Assembly (NCBI RefSeq): GCF_003696365.1
Contig: NZ_RFFM01000003.1
Coordinates: 186,001 to 250,000 of the forward strand
DNA length: 64,000 nucleotides
DNA from: Stutzerimonas zhaodongensis
GTDB taxonomy: Bacteria; Pseudomonadota; Gammaproteobacteria; Pseudomonadales; Pseudomonadaceae
Reading direction: 5' to 3'
Shown piece by piece: positions 8,870 through 17,121 of this stretch. Position 1 is the stretch's first letter. The number at the start of each line of letters is the position of its first letter. A program made the position numbers and the translations under genes. The notes below the pieces were generated by a model that saw nothing but the letters and a program-made list of their open reading frames with translations, was not told where the DNA came from and did no database searches.

Positions 8870-9769
8870 TTACGCGTTGCGCAGGTCCGCCAATGCCGCA
8901 TCCAAGGTATCGAACCGAAAGGTAAAACCCGCAGCGAGCAACCTCGACGGCTGTGCCTTCTGCCCGCCAAGAATCAACCCCGAAAGCTCACCTAACCCAA
9001 CTTTCAGAGCCAAGGCAGGTACCGGCAGAAAGGCCGGACGCCCCAGGCTTCGCGCATAAGCCTTGGCAAAATCAGCGTTGCGCTCCGGGTGAGGTGCGCA
9101 GGCATTGTAGGGCCCCGCTACATCGGTCTGCCGCAACAGAAAATCTATCAAGGCGATCTGATCATCGATGTGGATCCAAGGCATCCACTGGCGGCCATTG
9201 CCTTGGCGGCCGCCCAAGCCCAGCGCAAATAGTGGTTTGAGCCGTTGGAGAAAGCCCCCGTGAGGGGCCAGCACCAGGCCGGTTCTGACTAGCGCCACAC
9301 GGATGCCCAACTGCTCGGCGACCACAGCGCTCTCTTCCCAGGCGATGCATAGCTGACTTGCAAAATCGTTGGTGATCGGGGCGTCGCCTTCATTCAGCTC
9401 CCGCTCCCCTCCGTTGCCGTACCAGCCCACTGCCGAGCCTGAGATCAGCACATTGGGTTTGTGCTCTTTTGTCGAAAGCCATGTGACCAGTTGCTCGGTC
9501 AGTTTCACCCGGCTATTCCACAACAACAGACGTCGGGATTTGGTCCACGGTCTGTCAGCTATCGGGGCACCGGCCAGGTTCACGACTGCATCGAGCGGAA
9601 TCTGGTCCAGCGCACTCAGCTCGCCCACTCCCGTGACCGCCGATCCGCACCGCTTTGGCACCTCGTGCGGGGACCGGCTCCAGACCCAGAGGCGATGCCC
9701 CTGCTCAAGCCAACGCTTGCAGAGCGCTTGTCCGATCAGCCCTGTGCCTCCGGTGAGCAGAATGTTCAT
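8870..9769 (-). CDS. TIGR01777 family NAD-dependent epimerase (YfcH/SulA-like)
   Basis: This 299-residue SDR-type protein begins MNILLTGGTGLIGQALC, a GxxGxxG nucleotide-binding loop. It contains VVNLAGAPIADRPWT, LISGSAVGWYG and CIAWEESA, all typical of TIGR01777 epimerases, and ends in the family's DUF1731-like C-terminal region. An AGGGGA ribosome site decides the start; an upstream in-frame ATG was rejected. It probably heads an operon with hemH. Reaction and substrate are unknown. It is transcribed from a promoter carrying a T(G/A)TACA-type inverted repeat, linking it to the light-response genes. Confidence 0.85.
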   Translation of the reverse strand: MNILLTGGTGLIGQALCKRWLEQGHRLWVWSRSPHEVPKRCGSAVTGVGELSALDQIPLDAVVNLAGAPIADRPWTKSRRLLLWNSRVKLTEQLVTWLSTKEHKPNVLISGSAVGWYGNGGERELNEGDAPITNDFASQLCIAWEESAVVAEQLGIRVALVRTGLVLAPHGGFLQRLKPLFALGLGGRQGNGRQWMPWIHIDDQIALIDFLLRQTDVAGPYNACAPHPERNADFAKAYARSLGRPAFLPVPALALKVGLGELSGLILGGQKAQPSRLLAAGFTFRFDTLDAALADLRNA

Positions 9770-9836
9770 GGCGCATCCCCTAGTCAGATGGAACTCATGC
9801 CGTTGATCAGCAGGAACACTTGAAGCTGATAGTACA

Positions 9837-9863
9837 TCTATACACAAGCATCATGTTGTATAA
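9837..9863 (-). promoter_or_regulatory. Epimerase-hemH promoter with overlapping LitR-type operator
   Basis: On the minus strand TTATAC and TATAGA are 15 bp apart. Between and across them lies a perfect inverted pair, TATACA-N12-TGTATA on the plus strand (9839-9862). The layout is the same as at folE, including conserved ACAACA after the first half-site. It is a good candidate for a shared regulator site that blocks RNA polymerase. Confidence 0.6.
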
Positions 9864-9886
9864 GTTTGTACCGGAAGCGTAGCCTA

Positions 9887-9902
9887 TGTACAACATTGTA
9901 CT
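9887..9902. promoter_or_regulatory. Additional TGTACA/TGTACT half-sites in the epimerase-TIGR02450 divergent region
   Basis: TGTACA (9887-9892) and TGTACT (9897-9902) lie 10 bp apart, and TGTACC occurs at 9867-9872. They are on the TIGR02450 side of the divergent region and may control that gene. They do not form the 12-bp-spaced inverted pair seen elsewhere, so they are less certain. Confidence 0.4.
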
Positions 9903-9954
9903 GCCGAGCTGAAGGTGTGCCCCGTACTCAGGCTAGCAAACGCGTGGAGCTCTC

Positions 9955-10170
9955 ATGAATCGTTTCAACCCGGACAAATTACTGTTATCCAAATGGACCG
10001 CGGTCCAACCTAGAAACAAGGAAAAGCACTTTCTTGTGACCGAGCTTCAGCGTGACGAGGAAGGCGTAGTGCTGCAGGTCGAACTGCAAGCGGTCTATAG
10101 CCGGCGTAGCGAATGGCTGGACTGGCAGCTACTCAGAGACGACCAACAATGGTTCCTAGGCTGGAAATGA
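9955..10170 (+). CDS. TIGR02450 family tryptophan-rich protein
   Basis: This 71-residue protein has the family's short pattern: LLLSKWTAVQP near the start, then KEKHFLVTEL, and a Trp-rich end (RSEWLDWQLLRDDQQWFLGWK). Six tryptophans in 71 residues is unusual. A GGAG site precedes the ATG. Members are commonly found next to photolyase/cryptochrome genes in bacteria, and the same holds here. No biochemical function is known to me. It is divergent from the epimerase-hemH operon. Confidence 0.85.
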   Translation: MNRFNPDKLLLSKWTAVQPRNKEKHFLVTELQRDEEGVVLQVELQAVYSRRSEWLDWQLLRDDQQWFLGWK

Positions 10171-10222
10171 CCCACTGAGCTGAAAATATGTGGCGGCGAC
10201 CGAATTTCCTATACGCGTCCTG

Positions 10223-10250
10223 TTGACTTGTACAACTAACCGCCTAATAT
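10223..10250 (+). promoter_or_regulatory. Promoter of the DUF523-merR-phrB operon
   Basis: TTGACT (10223-10228) and TAATAT (10245-10250) are 16 bp apart and form a strong sigma-70-type promoter. TGTACA (10229-10234) abuts the -35 box in the spacer. A perfect operator-like pair lies just downstream of the expected transcription start. Confidence 0.7.
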
Positions 10251-10260
10251 TGACCCATGC

Positions 10261-10284
10261 TGTACAGGAAATACTCCCTGTACA
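10261..10284. promoter_or_regulatory. Perfect TGTACA-N12-TGTACA operator candidate
   Basis: Two perfect TGTACA half-sites are separated by exactly 12 bp, immediately downstream of the -10 box of the phrB operon. This is the site form I recall for class II LitR in Pseudomonas. Placement just after the start site fits repression in the dark. Confidence 0.65.
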
Positions 10285-10304
10285 AGAACCCATGAGGTCG
10301 CCCC

Positions 10305-11267
10305 ATGCTCAACGCCACTCGCCCCCACATAAAGGTTGGTATCAGTGCCTGCCTGCTAGGCAGCCCGGTGCGGTTCAATGGCGGCCACAAGGAATCACGC
10401 CTGTGCAGCGAAACGCTTGCCAGCCACTTCGAGTTCATCCCGGTATGTCCCGAGGTCGCTATTGGTCTCGGCACACCACGCGAGCCAATTCGATTGGTCG
10501 GTGACCCTGAAAGTCCCCGCGCAGTCGGTACTGTGCACCCTGAGATGGATGTCAGCGAAGCGCTCACCGCCTATGGCGAGAAGATCGCTGCCGAGCTGCA
10601 TGACATCAGTGGCTACATCCTCATGCAGAAGTCGCCGTCCTGCGGCATGGAGCGGGTGAAGGTCTATCAGGCAAACGGACACCCCATCGATGGAGGCGGC
10701 TCCGGCCTTTTCGCTCGAGCCCTCATGCAGGCGCGCCCAGATCTCCCCATCGAGGAAGACGGACGCCTGAACGACCCGGTTCTGCGAGAGAACTTCCTGA
10801 CCCGGATCTTCGCCTATGCCGAATGGCAGCGTTTGCTCAGCGCCGGCTTGACCCGCAAGGCAGTAGTCGAGTTTCACTCACGCTACAAGTATCAGCTGAT
10901 GGCCACCGACCCGATCCAGTACAAGTCGCTTGGCCAGTTGGTCGCAACGGTTGGCACCAAACCTCTGGACGAGTTCGCACCGGCCTATTTCAGTCAGTTG
11001 ATGGCGGCGTTGAAAAAAACCGCATCGCGCGGAACACACACCAACGTCCTCCAGCACCTGAGCGGCTATCTGAAAAAGGATATCTGTAGTGAGGACAAGC
11101 AAGAGCTTCAACACCTGATCAGCCAGTACCGCCAGGGCATCGTCCCGCTGGTGGTGCCAATGACGCTGCTCAAACATCATTTCCGCCGGCATCCGGATCG
11201 CTATGTGGCCACACAGGTCTATCTCCAGCCGCATCCTGAAGACCTCAGCCTGCGCAACGGCATTTGA
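10305..11267 (+). CDS. DUF523 and DUF1722 domain protein (YbgA-fused)
   Basis: The 320-residue protein has an N-terminal DUF523 domain (about 9-150) with GISACLLGSPVRFNGGHK, CPEVAIGLGTPREPI and QKSPSCGM, all rich in conserved cysteines. The C-terminal DUF1722/YbgA domain (about 190-310) includes HSRYKYQLMATDP. This fusion is usual in pseudomonads and is typically found just upstream of phrB. The function is unknown; the cysteine arrangement may suggest a metal or thiol site. It is the first gene of a three-gene operon, with the next start only two bases after its stop. Confidence 0.88.
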   Translation: MLNATRPHIKVGISACLLGSPVRFNGGHKESRLCSETLASHFEFIPVCPEVAIGLGTPREPIRLVGDPESPRAVGTVHPEMDVSEALTAYGEKIAAELHDISGYILMQKSPSCGMERVKVYQANGHPIDGGGSGLFARALMQARPDLPIEEDGRLNDPVLRENFLTRIFAYAEWQRLLSAGLTRKAVVEFHSRYKYQLMATDPIQYKSLGQLVATVGTKPLDEFAPAYFSQLMAALKKTASRGTHTNVLQHLSGYLKKDICSEDKQELQHLISQYRQGIVPLVVPMTLLKHHFRRHPDRYVATQVYLQPHPEDLSLRNGI

Positions 11268-11269
11268 AC

Positions 11270-12211
11270 ATGACCTACACTAACGATGACGATATCGATG
11301 CAAGCGTTGCAGACGGCTGGTTTCCAATACGAGAGGTGGCGCGGCTGACGGGAGTCAATCCGGTCACCTTGCGCGCCTGGGAACGTCGTTATGGCCTGAT
11401 CGTGCCTCGTCGCACACCCAAGGGGCATCGGCTCTACGACGAAACTCACGTAAAACGTATCCAAAGCATTCTCAACTGGCTCAACCGCGGTATAGCGGTC
11501 GGCCAGGTCAAGCAACTTCTGGACGCCCGTCAATCGCAGAATCTGGCTGAGCACAATCAGTGGGGCGGCCTGCATGAGCAGATGCTGCAGGCCATTGCTG
11601 AGCTTTCAGAGCGGCGGCTCGATGAAGGTTTCAACCGGGCTCTATCGCTCTACCCGCCGCGCACCCTCTGCAAGCATCTGCTTCTGCCATTGCTGGTCAG
11701 CCTTGAGCAGCGCTGGGCAAGCCAGTTCGGTGCTGAACTCGAACGTGGGATGTTCAACTCCTGGCTGAGGACGAAGCTCGGCACGCGCGTCTATCACAGC
11801 AACCGGCAGCACAGCGGCCCACCGCTGCTCCTGGTTACGCTGTGTGACCAGCGCTTCGAGCCTGGCTTGTGGCTGTGTGCGTGGCTGGCCAGCAGTGCGG
11901 GCTGCCCGGTGGAAGTAATCGAGTGGTCAGTCCCGCTTGGTGAACTGCCGCTGGCGCTTGATCGGATCAACCCTAGTGGCCTGCTCCTGTATGCCAGCCA
12001 ATCCCTGGACAGTGGCTATCTGCGCCGACAGCTGCCGCGCCATACCGCTCCGCACGGAATGCCCCTGCTGTTGGTGGGGCCCGCTGCGAGTATTCATCAG
12101 GCGGAACTGCGAGACATGCCCGGCCTGACGCTTGCCATAGATCCACTTGCAGCACTCGAATCGCTCGAGGCGAGCCCGCTTTTAGAGAATCCCAAAGGCT
12201 ATCTCGAATGA
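11270..12211 (+). CDS. Second MerR-family class II LitR/CarH-like regulator
   Basis: The 313-residue protein has a MerR HTH at about 14-85 (WFPIREVARLTGVNPVTLR) almost identical to the first regulator in the island. The C-terminal half aligns with it only loosely. Here too the B12 ligand motif is replaced (VTLCDQRFEPGLWL instead of an ExHxxG loop), so direct cobalamin photosensing is unlikely. The start ATG lies two bases after the preceding stop; a TTG two codons earlier is possible. The stop overlaps the phrB start (ATGA). An operator-flanked promoter drives the operon, so it may be autoregulated. Two paralogous regulators in one cluster resemble the PplR set of P. putida. Confidence 0.85.
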   Translation: MTYTNDDDIDASVADGWFPIREVARLTGVNPVTLRAWERRYGLIVPRRTPKGHRLYDETHVKRIQSILNWLNRGIAVGQVKQLLDARQSQNLAEHNQWGGLHEQMLQAIAELSERRLDEGFNRALSLYPPRTLCKHLLLPLLVSLEQRWASQFGAELERGMFNSWLRTKLGTRVYHSNRQHSGPPLLLVTLCDQRFEPGLWLCAWLASSAGCPVEVIEWSVPLGELPLALDRINPSGLLLYASQSLDSGYLRRQLPRHTAPHGMPLLLVGPAASIHQAELRDMPGLTLAIDPLAALESLEASPLLENPKGYLE

Positions 12212-13635
12212 ACCAGCTCATATGGCTACGCACGGACCTGCGCGTCAGCGACAACACTGCACTGGCCGCTGCCATGGATGCCGGACCAACCATCGCGCTC
12301 TACCTGATCACTCCAGCGCAGTGGCTGGCCCATGATGACGCGCCATGCAAAGTCGACTTCTGGCTGCGCAATCTCACCGAGCTGTCAGCTCGCCTGGCAG
12401 ATTTGAACGTACCGTTGCTGATCCGTACAGTCACCGACTGGCAGGCAGTACCCGCTGCTATCGAGGACCTTTGCCGCGTCCACAAGATCGACACGCTTCA
12501 TGTAAACGACGAATACGGTGTGAACGAGCAGCGGCGTGACGAGGCCGTTGCCGAGGCGCTGGAAAAGACGCCGACCATCATGCGCCATTACCTAGATCAG
12601 TTGCTGTTCGCGCCTGGAACTATCACCACCCTTTCGGGCGGCTACTTCAAGGTATTCAGCCAGTTTCGAAAAGTCTGCCATCAGCGCTTGAGCCATTCGC
12701 TGCCTCCTTGTCTCCCCACTCCTCCACGTCAGGCGCCGTTATTGATCCGAGGCGACCTCGTGCCGGAGTGTGTCGATGGATTTGCCCAGCCGACCGAGCA
12801 CCTGCGTTCTCTGTGGCCCGCTGGAGAAGAGGTTGCAGGCAAACGGCTGGGGGTCTTCGCCGACGATGCTCTGGCCGACTATCAAGTGCGTCGCGATTTT
12901 CCCGCGGAGCCCGGCACCAGTCAGATTTCGGCCTACCTTGCCGCTGGCGTGATTTCCCCTCGGCAGTGCCTCCATGCAGCCTTGAGGGCCAATCATGGAG
13001 AGCTCGACAGCGGTAATCCCGGCGCCGTCACCTGGATCAACGAACTGCTTTGGCGGGAGTTCTACAAGCACATCCTGGTGGGCTATCCACGGGTGTCGAT
13101 GGGGCGTGCTTTTCGCCGCGAGACCGACGCGCTCCCCTGGCGCCATGCGCCCGACGAGCTGGAGGCATGGCAACAAGGCCGCACCGGATTTCCGATCATC
13201 GACGCTGCAATGCGTCAGTTGCTTACCACAGGGTGGATGCACAACCGACTGCGCATGCTGGTTGCGATGTTTCTCAGCAAGAATTTGCTGATCGACTGGC
13301 GTGAAGGCGAACGCTGGTTCATGCAGCACCTTATCGACGGCGATCTTTCAGCCAACAACGGCGGATGGCAATGGAGCGCTTCGACCGGGACCGACTCAGT
13401 GCCCTATTTCCGATTGTTCAATCCGGTTAGTCAGTCCGCCAAGTTCGATCCGGACGGCCGGTTCTTGCAACACTGGCTGCCCGAGTTGGCAACCCTCGAC
13501 AAGCGCGCCATCCACAATCCAGCAAAGCTGAACGGGCTGTTCACTACCGTTGACTATCCGCCACCCATCATCGATCTGGCACAGAGCCGCGAACGGGCGC
13601 TGTCTGCCTTCCGTCAACTTGGTGAAGCACCATGA
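12208..13635 (+). CDS. phrB: Deoxyribodipyrimidine photolyase (class I)
   Basis: The 475-residue enzyme repairs UV-made cyclobutane pyrimidine dimers with blue light. It starts LIWLRTDLRVSDNTAL, the photolyase N-terminal alpha/beta domain that binds an antenna chromophore. The FAD-binding half includes GAVTWINELLWREFYKHIL, PIIDAAMRQL, GWMHNRLRMLVAMFLSK, DGDLSANNGGWQWSASTGTD and PYFRLFNP. Length is that of E. coli PhrB. Translation is coupled to the preceding regulator gene (ATGA). Its position in an operon with a LitR-like regulator fits light-induced repair. Confidence 0.95.
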   Translation: MNQLIWLRTDLRVSDNTALAAAMDAGPTIALYLITPAQWLAHDDAPCKVDFWLRNLTELSARLADLNVPLLIRTVTDWQAVPAAIEDLCRVHKIDTLHVNDEYGVNEQRRDEAVAEALEKTPTIMRHYLDQLLFAPGTITTLSGGYFKVFSQFRKVCHQRLSHSLPPCLPTPPRQAPLLIRGDLVPECVDGFAQPTEHLRSLWPAGEEVAGKRLGVFADDALADYQVRRDFPAEPGTSQISAYLAAGVISPRQCLHAALRANHGELDSGNPGAVTWINELLWREFYKHILVGYPRVSMGRAFRRETDALPWRHAPDELEAWQQGRTGFPIIDAAMRQLLTTGWMHNRLRMLVAMFLSKNLLIDWREGERWFMQHLIDGDLSANNGGWQWSASTGTDSVPYFRLFNPVSQSAKFDPDGRFLQHWLPELATLDKRAIHNPAKLNGLFTTVDYPPPIIDLAQSRERALSAFRQLGEAP

Positions 13636-13682
13636 ATGAAAGCACTGCCCTGGCAGCGCTCTTGGTGATTCGCCTGGTTTGA
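13632..13682 (+). pseudogene. Possible remnant or micro-ORF overlapping the phrB stop
   Basis: An ATG overlaps the phrB stop codon (ATGA) and opens a 16-codon frame, MNESTALAALLVIRLV, before a stop. The coupled start looks like the head of a further operon gene. The frame ends at once, so it may be the relic of a deleted gene. It could also be meaningless. Confidence 0.25.
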
Positions 13683-13921
13683 CCTCCAAAATCTCGGCCC
13701 CCGCCGTAGCTATGGACCGTACCCAGCGCTATCGGCACACCTCAGGCCGAATGCCTTGATCCGCGACGTACATGAATCTGCGACGTGCGCATCACGGCCT
13801 TCAGAGCTACCGGCCGCCGCGGTTTCGATCATGACGCCACATGCCGACAGACGGTGTGCGCCGCATACATCCAACAGCCGATACAGAGATGCGCATCCGA
13901 GCGCCCTTAGAGAGCAGTGCT
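13683..13921. other. Intergenic region between phrB and the chemoreceptor gene
   Basis: About 240 bp with no recognised gene. It should hold the chemoreceptor promoter, which I could not define. Confidence 0.3.
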
Positions 13922-15433
13922 ATGAACGAACAGACCTTTACGTTGCAGGACCATTACCGCAAAGCCGATCGGATCATGCTCGGCGTCTTGTGGTTCCTGG
14001 TGGTCTGCTCGTTCGGCCTTGCCGCCGACAGCGGCACCTGGGGGCAGGCCTTTGTCATCGGTGGAGGCACTGCACTGGCGATGACTGTGCTCCATGCATT
14101 GATAGCTGGCGAACGCCTTATGCGCTGCCTCATCGGCGCCGCGTTCATGGTGATGTCTGCGCTACACATCAACCAGGAACACGGGATGCTCGAAATGCAC
14201 TTCGGCATCTTCGCGCTGCTTGCCTTTCTCGTGTACTACCGTGACTGGCTGCCCATCGTGGTAGCTGCTGCCACGATTGCTGTCCACCACGTGACCTTCT
14301 TCATACTGCAGCAACAAGGCGCCGGGGTGTTTCTGATGCCCGATGGCAACTGGAACGAAGTCTTTCTGCACGCCTTCTACGTTGTTCTGGAAAGCGCCAT
14401 CCTGATCTATCTGGCTATCAAAGCGAACCTCGAAGCGCGCGAAGGTGAGGCCTTGCTGACCACGGCTGCGGCGATCACTGTCGATCCGACGCAGATCGAC
14501 CTGCTCCAACGCTGCTCTGCCAACGGTCCGGTTGGAAACCGCTTCAATCAGTTCCTCGATCAGCTATCTGAGCTTGTCAGCGCCGTAGTCAGCGACACAC
14601 GTGGGCTCGACAGAACCGCTGGAAGTCTGAACAAGGCTACCCGCCATCTACGCGACGGGGCGGATAGACAGTTGGCAGAGACCGCACAGATGGTCGACGC
14701 GATGCAACAGATGTCTTCGGCTATCGAGGAAGTCGCCAGTAATGCGGACCGCGCAGCTCAGGCGGCCCACGCGGCAAATACCAAGGCTGAGCAAGGGCGT
14801 GCAGCAGTCGCGAATAGCCAGAGCGAGATTGGCTTGCTTGCAAAGCGCATCGATGGCACCGATGAGGTGGTTCAGGACCTCGCCGTTCAGTCCGAACACA
14901 TTGGCCGTGTGCTGGAGGTGATTCGTAGCATTGCAGAACAAACCAACCTCCTGGCTTTGAACGCAGCGATCGAAGCAGCTCGAGCTGGCGACCAGGGGCG
15001 TGGCTTCGCGGTTGTAGCGGACGAGGTGCGCAACCTCGCCCAGAAGACAGCATCCTCTACCCGTGAAATTCAGGAAATCATCAGCCGGCTGCAGAACAGT
15101 AGCCGCAAAGCTGCAGAATCCATGCAAGACAGCCGCCAGAGTGTGGCGCGCTGCGTCAATGACAGTCAGCAAACCACTGTTTTGCTCGAATCAATGGCGC
15201 AGGAAATCGAAGCCATCAGCCATATGAACGAGCTGATTGCCGCGGCTACTCACGAGCAGACCGCTGTCTCTGCCGATATCTCCAGTCACCTGCACAGCGT
15301 GCAGGAAATCGCCGAGCAGAACGCTGTGGATGCCAATGAACTGGATCAGGACAGCAATAATCTGAGCACTCTGGCCACCCGCCTTGGCTCGCTCAGCGGG
15401 CGATTTGCCGTAGGCCAGGCGGCCGATCGATAG
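13922..15433 (+). CDS. Methyl-accepting chemotaxis protein with multi-pass membrane sensor
   Basis: The 503-residue protein has about five or six hydrophobic segments in the first 170 residues ([78 protein letters not shown]) instead of the usual periplasmic loop. A cytoplasmic signalling coiled coil follows. The conserved hairpin tip reads [32 protein letters not shown] across two helices. No clear HAMP sequence is seen. The ATG has a GAGAG site upstream; an earlier in-frame ATG gives a non-family extension. Signal sensed is unknown; a membrane-embedded ligand or redox/oxygen cue is possible given several histidines in the membrane segments. Confidence 0.88.
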   Translation: MNEQTFTLQDHYRKADRIMLGVLWFLVVCSFGLAADSGTWGQAFVIGGGTALAMTVLHALIAGERLMRCLIGAAFMVMSALHINQEHGMLEMHFGIFALLAFLVYYRDWLPIVVAAATIAVHHVTFFILQQQGAGVFLMPDGNWNEVFLHAFYVVLESAILIYLAIKANLEAREGEALLTTAAAITVDPTQIDLLQRCSANGPVGNRFNQFLDQLSELVSAVVSDTRGLDRTAGSLNKATRHLRDGADRQLAETAQMVDAMQQMSSAIEEVASNADRAAQAAHAANTKAEQGRAAVANSQSEIGLLAKRIDGTDEVVQDLAVQSEHIGRVLEVIRSIAEQTNLLALNAAIEAARAGDQGRGFAVVADEVRNLAQKTASSTREIQEIISRLQNSSRKAAESMQDSRQSVARCVNDSQQTTVLLESMAQEIEAISHMNELIAAATHEQTAVSADISSHLHSVQEIAEQNAVDANELDQDSNNLSTLATRLGSLSGRFAVGQAADR

Positions 15434-15629
15434 ACGAGCGGTTGCGGCTGCCGATTTCTGCGCACTGCGACCACCGATCGCGAATGCGCGCTGCCGGAAT
15501 CGCACGGCAGCGCCCCTCAACTTCCATATTCCAGCGGAGCCTGGTGGTGTCGCATTGGCATTCGCGCGGATCGATGCTATTGGTTGGAGCCCCTAGGGCC
15601 GTGCAAACGGTCAGACAGGAGCCCCGACC

Positions 15630-16433
15630 ATGTTCTCCACGACCCTCATCGAAGCATTGCGTAAAGCGCAACATGTAGTGGTGTTCACCGGTGCCGGCGT
15701 ATCGGCCGAAAGCGGCATTCCAACTTTCCGCGATTCTTTGACAGGCCTGTGGGAGCGCTTCGACGCTACTTCATTAGCCACGCCAGAAGCCTTTGCCGCC
15801 GACCCAGAGCTGGTTTGGGGCTGGTACGAATGGCGCAGAATGAAGGTACTGCAGGCACATCCGAATCCCGGCCATCGCGCCATTGCCGCGCTGGAGCGGA
15901 ATATTCCTCGCCTGACGCTGGTGACCCAGAATGTTGACGACCTGCATGAGCGCGCTGGCAACCAGGCAGTTATCCACCTGCACGGCAGCCTGCATGCACC
16001 CCGTTGCTTCGATTGCGGTAGATCCCCCGACATTCCCTTGAGCGCGCCAGAAGAACCGGAAGGTGGACGTCGCCTGCCACCACCACGCTGCACGGTTTGC
16101 GGCGGCCCGCTACGGCCTGGCGTCGTGTGGTTCGGCGAAAGCCTGCCCACCGCCGATCTAAGTGCGGCCTTCGAAGCGGCGGAGAACTGCGATCTGTTGA
16201 TTTCGGTGGGCACCTCGGGAATGGTCTATCCCGCTGCCGAGGTTCCAGCACTGGCCTGGCGCGCCGGTGCAATCGTCGTACATGTAAACCCGCAATCACA
16301 TCCCTGCCAGCAGGAACGTGAATATGCACTTCCAGGCCTCGCCGGGGAGCTACTGCCGAGGCTGATCGAGCAAGCGTTCGGGACAGCTGACGGAGTGTCG
16401 TACCCTCCATCAGTCCCCTTTCTACTCAGGTGA
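15630..16433 (+). CDS. cobB: NAD-dependent protein deacylase, sirtuin class III-like
   Basis: The 267-residue protein has the sirtuin NAD motif FTGAGVSAESGIPTFRD, the TQNVDDLHERAG loop, and catalytic H118 in HLHGS. A zinc finger uses C126/C129 and C154/C157. Y66 and R69 (YEWR) match the Tyr-Arg pair of class III sirtuins such as E. coli CobB and SIRT5, which accept succinyl and malonyl lysines. AGGAG precedes the ATG. It stands alone, convergent with the GST gene, whose stop it overlaps slightly. The symbol follows E. coli usage for this family. Confidence 0.88.
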   Translation: MFSTTLIEALRKAQHVVVFTGAGVSAESGIPTFRDSLTGLWERFDATSLATPEAFAADPELVWGWYEWRRMKVLQAHPNPGHRAIAALERNIPRLTLVTQNVDDLHERAGNQAVIHLHGSLHAPRCFDCGRSPDIPLSAPEEPEGGRRLPPPRCTVCGGPLRPGVVWFGESLPTADLSAAFEAAENCDLLISVGTSGMVYPAAEVPALAWRAGAIVVHVNPQSHPCQQEREYALPGLAGELLPRLIEQAFGTADGVSYPPSVPFLLR

Positions 16434-17046
16434 GCGGCGTAAGCACAGCTGCCTGGTACGCAGGACGCTGCCGCAACCTGTCATACCAATCACGCAGGTG
16501 AGGGAGGTCCGGCCGCTCAATGGGCATTTCGAACCAGGCATAGGCAAAACAGCCCAGCGGGATGTCACCCATGCCAAGCGAATCGCCTGATAGATAAGGC
16601 TGCGTTGCCAGCGTCTGGTCCACGATGGTCAGCAGCTTGCTGCATTCCGCCAGCCCCGTTTGCACCGCAGCCATGTCACGCTGCTCCGGTGCTGTACGCA
16701 CCATGTTCCAGAACACCGGTCGGAACGGTGCAGCCAGGGTGGATGTGGCCCAGTCCATCCATTTATCAGCTTCCGCGCGCTGGGCGGGGTCGGTGTTCCA
16801 AAGCGAACCCTCGCCATAGCGAGCAGCGAGATATCGCACGATAGCGTTGGATTCCCAGAGAACAAGCTCGCCATCCTCCAGACATGGGACGAGCTTGTTG
16901 GGGTTTTTCGCGACGAATTCCGGCTCACCTACGATGCCGAACGCACCTCCAGCATCGATCCGTGTGTAAGGCACTTTCAGCTCTTCAAGGCACCAGAGCG
17001 GCTTCTTCACGTTGGTCGAGTTGTTGCGTCCCCAGAGTTTCAACAT
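16426..17046 (-). CDS. Glutathione S-transferase family protein
   Basis: The 206-residue protein has an N-terminal thioredoxin-fold domain (LKLWGRNNSTNVKKPLWCLEELKVPYTRI) with NKLVPCLEDGELVLWESNAIVRYLA, the glutathione-binding cis-Pro and Glu-Ser region. A helical C-terminal domain ends with GDIPLGCFAYAWFEMP. A GGAG site precedes the ATG. Its 3' end overlaps that of the sirtuin gene by a few bases on opposite strands. Substrate is unknown. Confidence 0.88.
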   Translation of the reverse strand: MLKLWGRNNSTNVKKPLWCLEELKVPYTRIDAGGAFGIVGEPEFVAKNPNKLVPCLEDGELVLWESNAIVRYLAARYGEGSLWNTDPAQRAEADKWMDWATSTLAAPFRPVFWNMVRTAPEQRDMAAVQTGLAECSKLLTIVDQTLATQPYLSGDSLGMGDIPLGCFAYAWFEMPIERPDLPHLRDWYDRLRQRPAYQAAVLTPLT

Positions 17047-17121
17047 GCGATTGCTCCAGCTGTCGGGTTAGGAAGTTCCAACGCTAGCGGTAAAGCATTG
17101 CCATTTGCCAGTCACGAAGAT

